Below, piece after piece: positions 61,064 to 64,000 of a stretch of DNA of 64,000 nt. The position numbers were made by a program, and so were the translations under genes. How positions within the stretch are numbered: position 1 is the first letter of the stretch; each line of letters opens with the position of its first letter. The DNA comes from Thermothelomyces thermophilus ATCC 42464. Taxonomy: Eukaryota; Ascomycota; Sordariomycetes; Sordariales; Chaetomiaceae. The notes beneath the pieces are model-generated. The model made no database searches and had not been told where the DNA came from. It saw only the letters and a list, made by a program, of their open reading frames with translations. The DNA lies in NCBI RefSeq assembly GCF_000226095.1, contig NC_016472.1, positions 3,720,001 through 3,784,000 on the forward strand, in the 5' to 3' direction.

Positions 61064-62103
61064 ATGCGCGTTTCCACTCACCTCTCGGTGCTGCTGGCTG
61101 CGGTCACCACCCAGATTTTGGCCCAGGAGACTGGCGTATGTGGCACCCGACAGCCTCCCAATATTTCGAGGTCCAAGTACGGGCACTGACATAAATATTG
61201 GCAACAGGAACTGGGAGATGCCGCTGAGGTGACCAACAACCCCGTTGGCGTCGTGTACAAGGCGACTCTGCCCGACTCGGCCTTCTTCAAGCCCGCCTAC
61301 CCCGACGGCGGCAACATCCAGGGCGAGATCACGGCCGAGGCCAACAGCGACGGCAAGGGCGTCAAGTTCACCGTGAGGCTCAGCAACCTGCCCAAGACGG
61401 GCGGCCCATTCCGTATGTTTTCCAAGCCCGCCCCCCCCCCCCCAACGCTGTTGAGAGATGTTGCTCGTACCTTCTGACATTCCGCCCTTTTCCCCTAGCC
61501 TACCATCTCCACGTAGCGCCCGTTCCCGAGGACGGCAACTGCACAGAGACGCTCGCCCACCTGGACCCCTACATCCGCGGCGAGGACACACCGTGCAACG
61601 CGGATGCGCCGGCGACGTGCCAGGTTGGCGACTTGAGCGGCAAGCACGGCAAGATCCCGGCAAACAAGACCACGTTCGAGACGTCATACGTGGACCTGTA
61701 CGCGTCGACGGTCGAGGGCATCGGCGCCTTCTTCGGCAACCGCAGCATCGTGTTTCACTTCCCGAATAAGACGCGCATTACCTGCGCCAACTTTGAGAGG
61801 GTCGACGGCGGCGCCGACCTGCCCGGCGATGACGATGACAATGACGACAACGACGATAACGACGACAACGACAATGATGGTAACGACAACGACGGTGATG
61901 ATGATGATGATAACGCCGGTGGCAGCAGCCCGTCGCCGACCACCGCCGCGTCTCCAAGTATTACCTCGGGACCCAGCAGCACGGAGGGAGCAGGTGCTCC
62001 GCCGACCGAGACGAGCGATATCGCGACGGCTGGCGCTCCCGGGCTGCGGGCGAGCGTCGCAGGCGCCGTGGTGCTCGGCGCCGCTGTCGCGGTCCTCCTC
62101 TAG
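61064..62103 (+). CDS. secreted Cu-only superoxide dismutase-like protein, probably GPI-anchored
   Basis: Cell-surface enzyme expected to convert superoxide to peroxide and oxygen. Exons 61064-61135, 61208-61412 and 61499-62103 give 293 residues. A signal peptide (MRVSTHLSVLLAAVTTQILA) precedes a Cu/Zn-SOD fold. Likely copper ligands are His95 and His97 (YHLHV), His142 (SGKHGKI) and His179 (SIVFHF). The zinc-loop ligands of cytosolic SOD1 are not evident, which fits the fungal Cu-only class (SOD5-like). Four cysteines lie in the domain. After it come an Asp/Asn repeat (about 217-245), a Ser/Thr/Pro-rich stretch, and a hydrophobic C-terminal end (SVAGAVVLGAAVAVLL) that fits a GPI-attachment signal. 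The fold is secure and the anchor is inference. Confidence 0.88.
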
Positions 62104-64000
62104 TTCGGTAACGCCGACATCAGGCCGCGACGTAAGCGGACCGCCATCGCCGGCAACGAGGGCGCCAGGGCGGTGGCGTTGGAGGTTCACGGCTACCGCT
62201 CTGGAGAGCGGCGATCACATTACGCTACGAGAAGGCGGTTGCTTCGTAGCTAATGCAGAAGAGATCGGCGACTGGGACTCGTTACTTCTGTCATAGTGTA
62301 ATAAGGGCTTTGCCTCGTCTTGTACACTGCATTCTAATGGATACCCGAGGCGTTAGTTTCGCAGCTTAACGTGGGCTGGGGCAAGATTGAAATTAGGTGC
62401 GTTCAGCGCGGAATAGGAACGAAAGAGCGTAGCGCAATATAGATCGTTTTTTGCTTCTCGTTGGCATGAATTGCGGAAGTGAGTTGTTCCAGTCGACGAA
62501 ACAGGATGTGATGTGACGGCAATTGATGTCTGCCAAGGTCGCAGTATGGGGGATCAGCAGCGCCGTGCTCGCCAATCAATCCCTCACCGAACCAGTGTAG
62601 CAGTCATGAAGAATCATCACTACAACTCTCGTTGGCCTCTCTCCTGCTTTACTCGATATGAAGCAGGATATTGCTCGCGGATACGTTCGTGGGATGTTCG
62701 GTCGTTCCCGTATTGCCCTGCAGGCGGTTCGTTGAAGGAAGTGGAGACACGAGGCCAGTTGGCAGAGGAGCTCAAGCAGGGATCGGTACGGATAGACCGC
62801 CTTGACAACTTATCCCCGCTTACCAATCTGGGTTCGAGCTCAGGGTGCGGTTGGCGCCGTGGCCCCTTCCGTGCCTGGTCTTAACTTAACCCCTGCATTT
62901 CACGCGCCAAGAGAGATCCTGGGCGGCGATCACTTGGACTTTCCACCTTGGGCGACTGCTTACAAAGTACATACACTACACCACCGCATGGAACTCGTAC
63001 ACACACTGCAAGTAATCCGTACTAATGTCCCTGTGTAGGGAACTTGAATACGATACATCCTAAGGGAGGTCCACTCGAAGCTCCATGACACTCGGGCAAC
63101 GAATGTTTAGTCACATTATTTTAGCTCCGCGATTTCCGACCTCCAAGGTTCTTTCCCCAACGCTATTCACGCAAGTTTGATGATCAAGGGACGCAAAGCG
63201 TGGCAGCAAACTTCTCGCGCCGATCAGGCCAAGTTAATCCGTACTACTCAGCACACCACACTAAATCAATTGCTAGCTTCCGCCAAAGAGGTTGTCCCGT
63301 GAGGGCGCCACAATGTCCATGTCTCACCTCTGGGTTCGCCCAGAACAGTTAACGGAGCGTCCATCAAGTCGGCACTTTTTGAAAGAAAGAACGAATAACG
63401 AATGAAAGGAAAGAGGGAGAAGAAAGAAAAGAAAGATCGACAGTGCCCGGGGCCCCGAATTATTGGAGTATCTTGTCACCGCCCAGCATCCGAGCAAGGG
63501 CGGACTTTACGTCGCCGTCACGCTCCGACTCTGGTACCTATGGGCTCGGGAACTCAAATCCTGCAGACTGACAGGCCATGCCGGGCGAATAGGACGTCAA
63601 TTCGCTTCGCGCGGAGGGTAACGTAAGACGGCCCGCGAGCCGGGGTCGTATAACGTTACCAGAACATCGGCTTAGTTATCCTTGACGCTCGCTCTCGTTT
63701 GCGCTATATATGACCTGCGATGGAACCCTTCCAGGCGTCCCATCGTTGAAGGACCTACAAAGACGGCGCCGGGAAATGGCCCAGGCCCGATCGGCCAGCG
63801 TCATGCCGGATGGACTGCTACGGCGCCTCAAAACACCCTACAGCCAGCTCGGACTTTGGCTGCAACCGCCACCTCGATGCTACCTCTTCCGCCTTGGCCT
63901 GCCGTTCTCCTCCGAGCTACTGAACGAAACCACATGCATAAATGCATAAGAGATGTGCAACCCTCCAAACGCTTCACACCCCAGAGAAATAAAAAAAAGG
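62104..64000. other. gene-poor right edge
   Basis: No supportable gene up to the window end. TAATCCGTA words occur at 63013-63021 and 63235-63243, and a purine-rich GAAAGAAA stretch at 63379-63440. The short ATG frame at 63713-63949 has no recognisable features. Confidence 0.45.

Overview
This window is nuclear DNA from a filamentous ascomycete, most likely a member of the Sordariales close to the Chaetomiaceae. The evidence is GC-rich third codon positions, many short GT-AG introns (about 60-130 nt), and one gene per 2-4 kb on both strands. The protein disulfide isomerase at 14397-16063 also looks almost the same as what I remember of Humicola insolens PDI. I saw no CRISPR array, no convincing tRNA and no recognisable transposon or viral fossil.

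Left part (1-16 kb): an M1 aminopeptidase, a Kel3/KLHDC4-type kelch protein, a strongly hairpinned non-coding segment with Pol III-like signals (6164-6456), a Wss1-type DNA-protein crosslink protease, a small secreted six-cysteine protein, the SWR1 subunit Vps71/Swc6, a small mitochondrial membrane protein, and PDI. After a 2.2 kb gene-poor stretch there is a doubtful coding region at 18.3-19.4 kb.

Middle (19.9-34.3 kb): a dense block rich in secretory and endomembrane genes. MON1 and DOP1 are divergent. DOP1 and the cap trimethylguanosine synthase TGS1 are convergent, TGS1 and the GRASP protein are divergent, and GRASP and the oligosaccharyltransferase subunit OST2/DAD1 are convergent. A 67-residue protein follows.

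Right part (34.3-64 kb): an unrecognised 434-residue protein next to a 102-bp (AG)n tract, a DUF202 membrane protein, a Zn2Cys6 regulator, and an 8.4 kb stretch with no gene I can support. Then come a decayed ankyrin-repeat gene with many frame breaks (50.9-56.6 kb), a tiny three-exon V-ATPase subunit f gene, and a secreted, probably GPI-anchored Cu-only superoxide dismutase.

Two short words recur in the non-coding DNA far above chance: TACGGA(G/T)TA (at least 21 copies) and the 13-mer GTACAGTACATAC (5 copies). None lies in a coding exon I annotate. These words and the hairpin RNA candidate are the least explained signals in the window.
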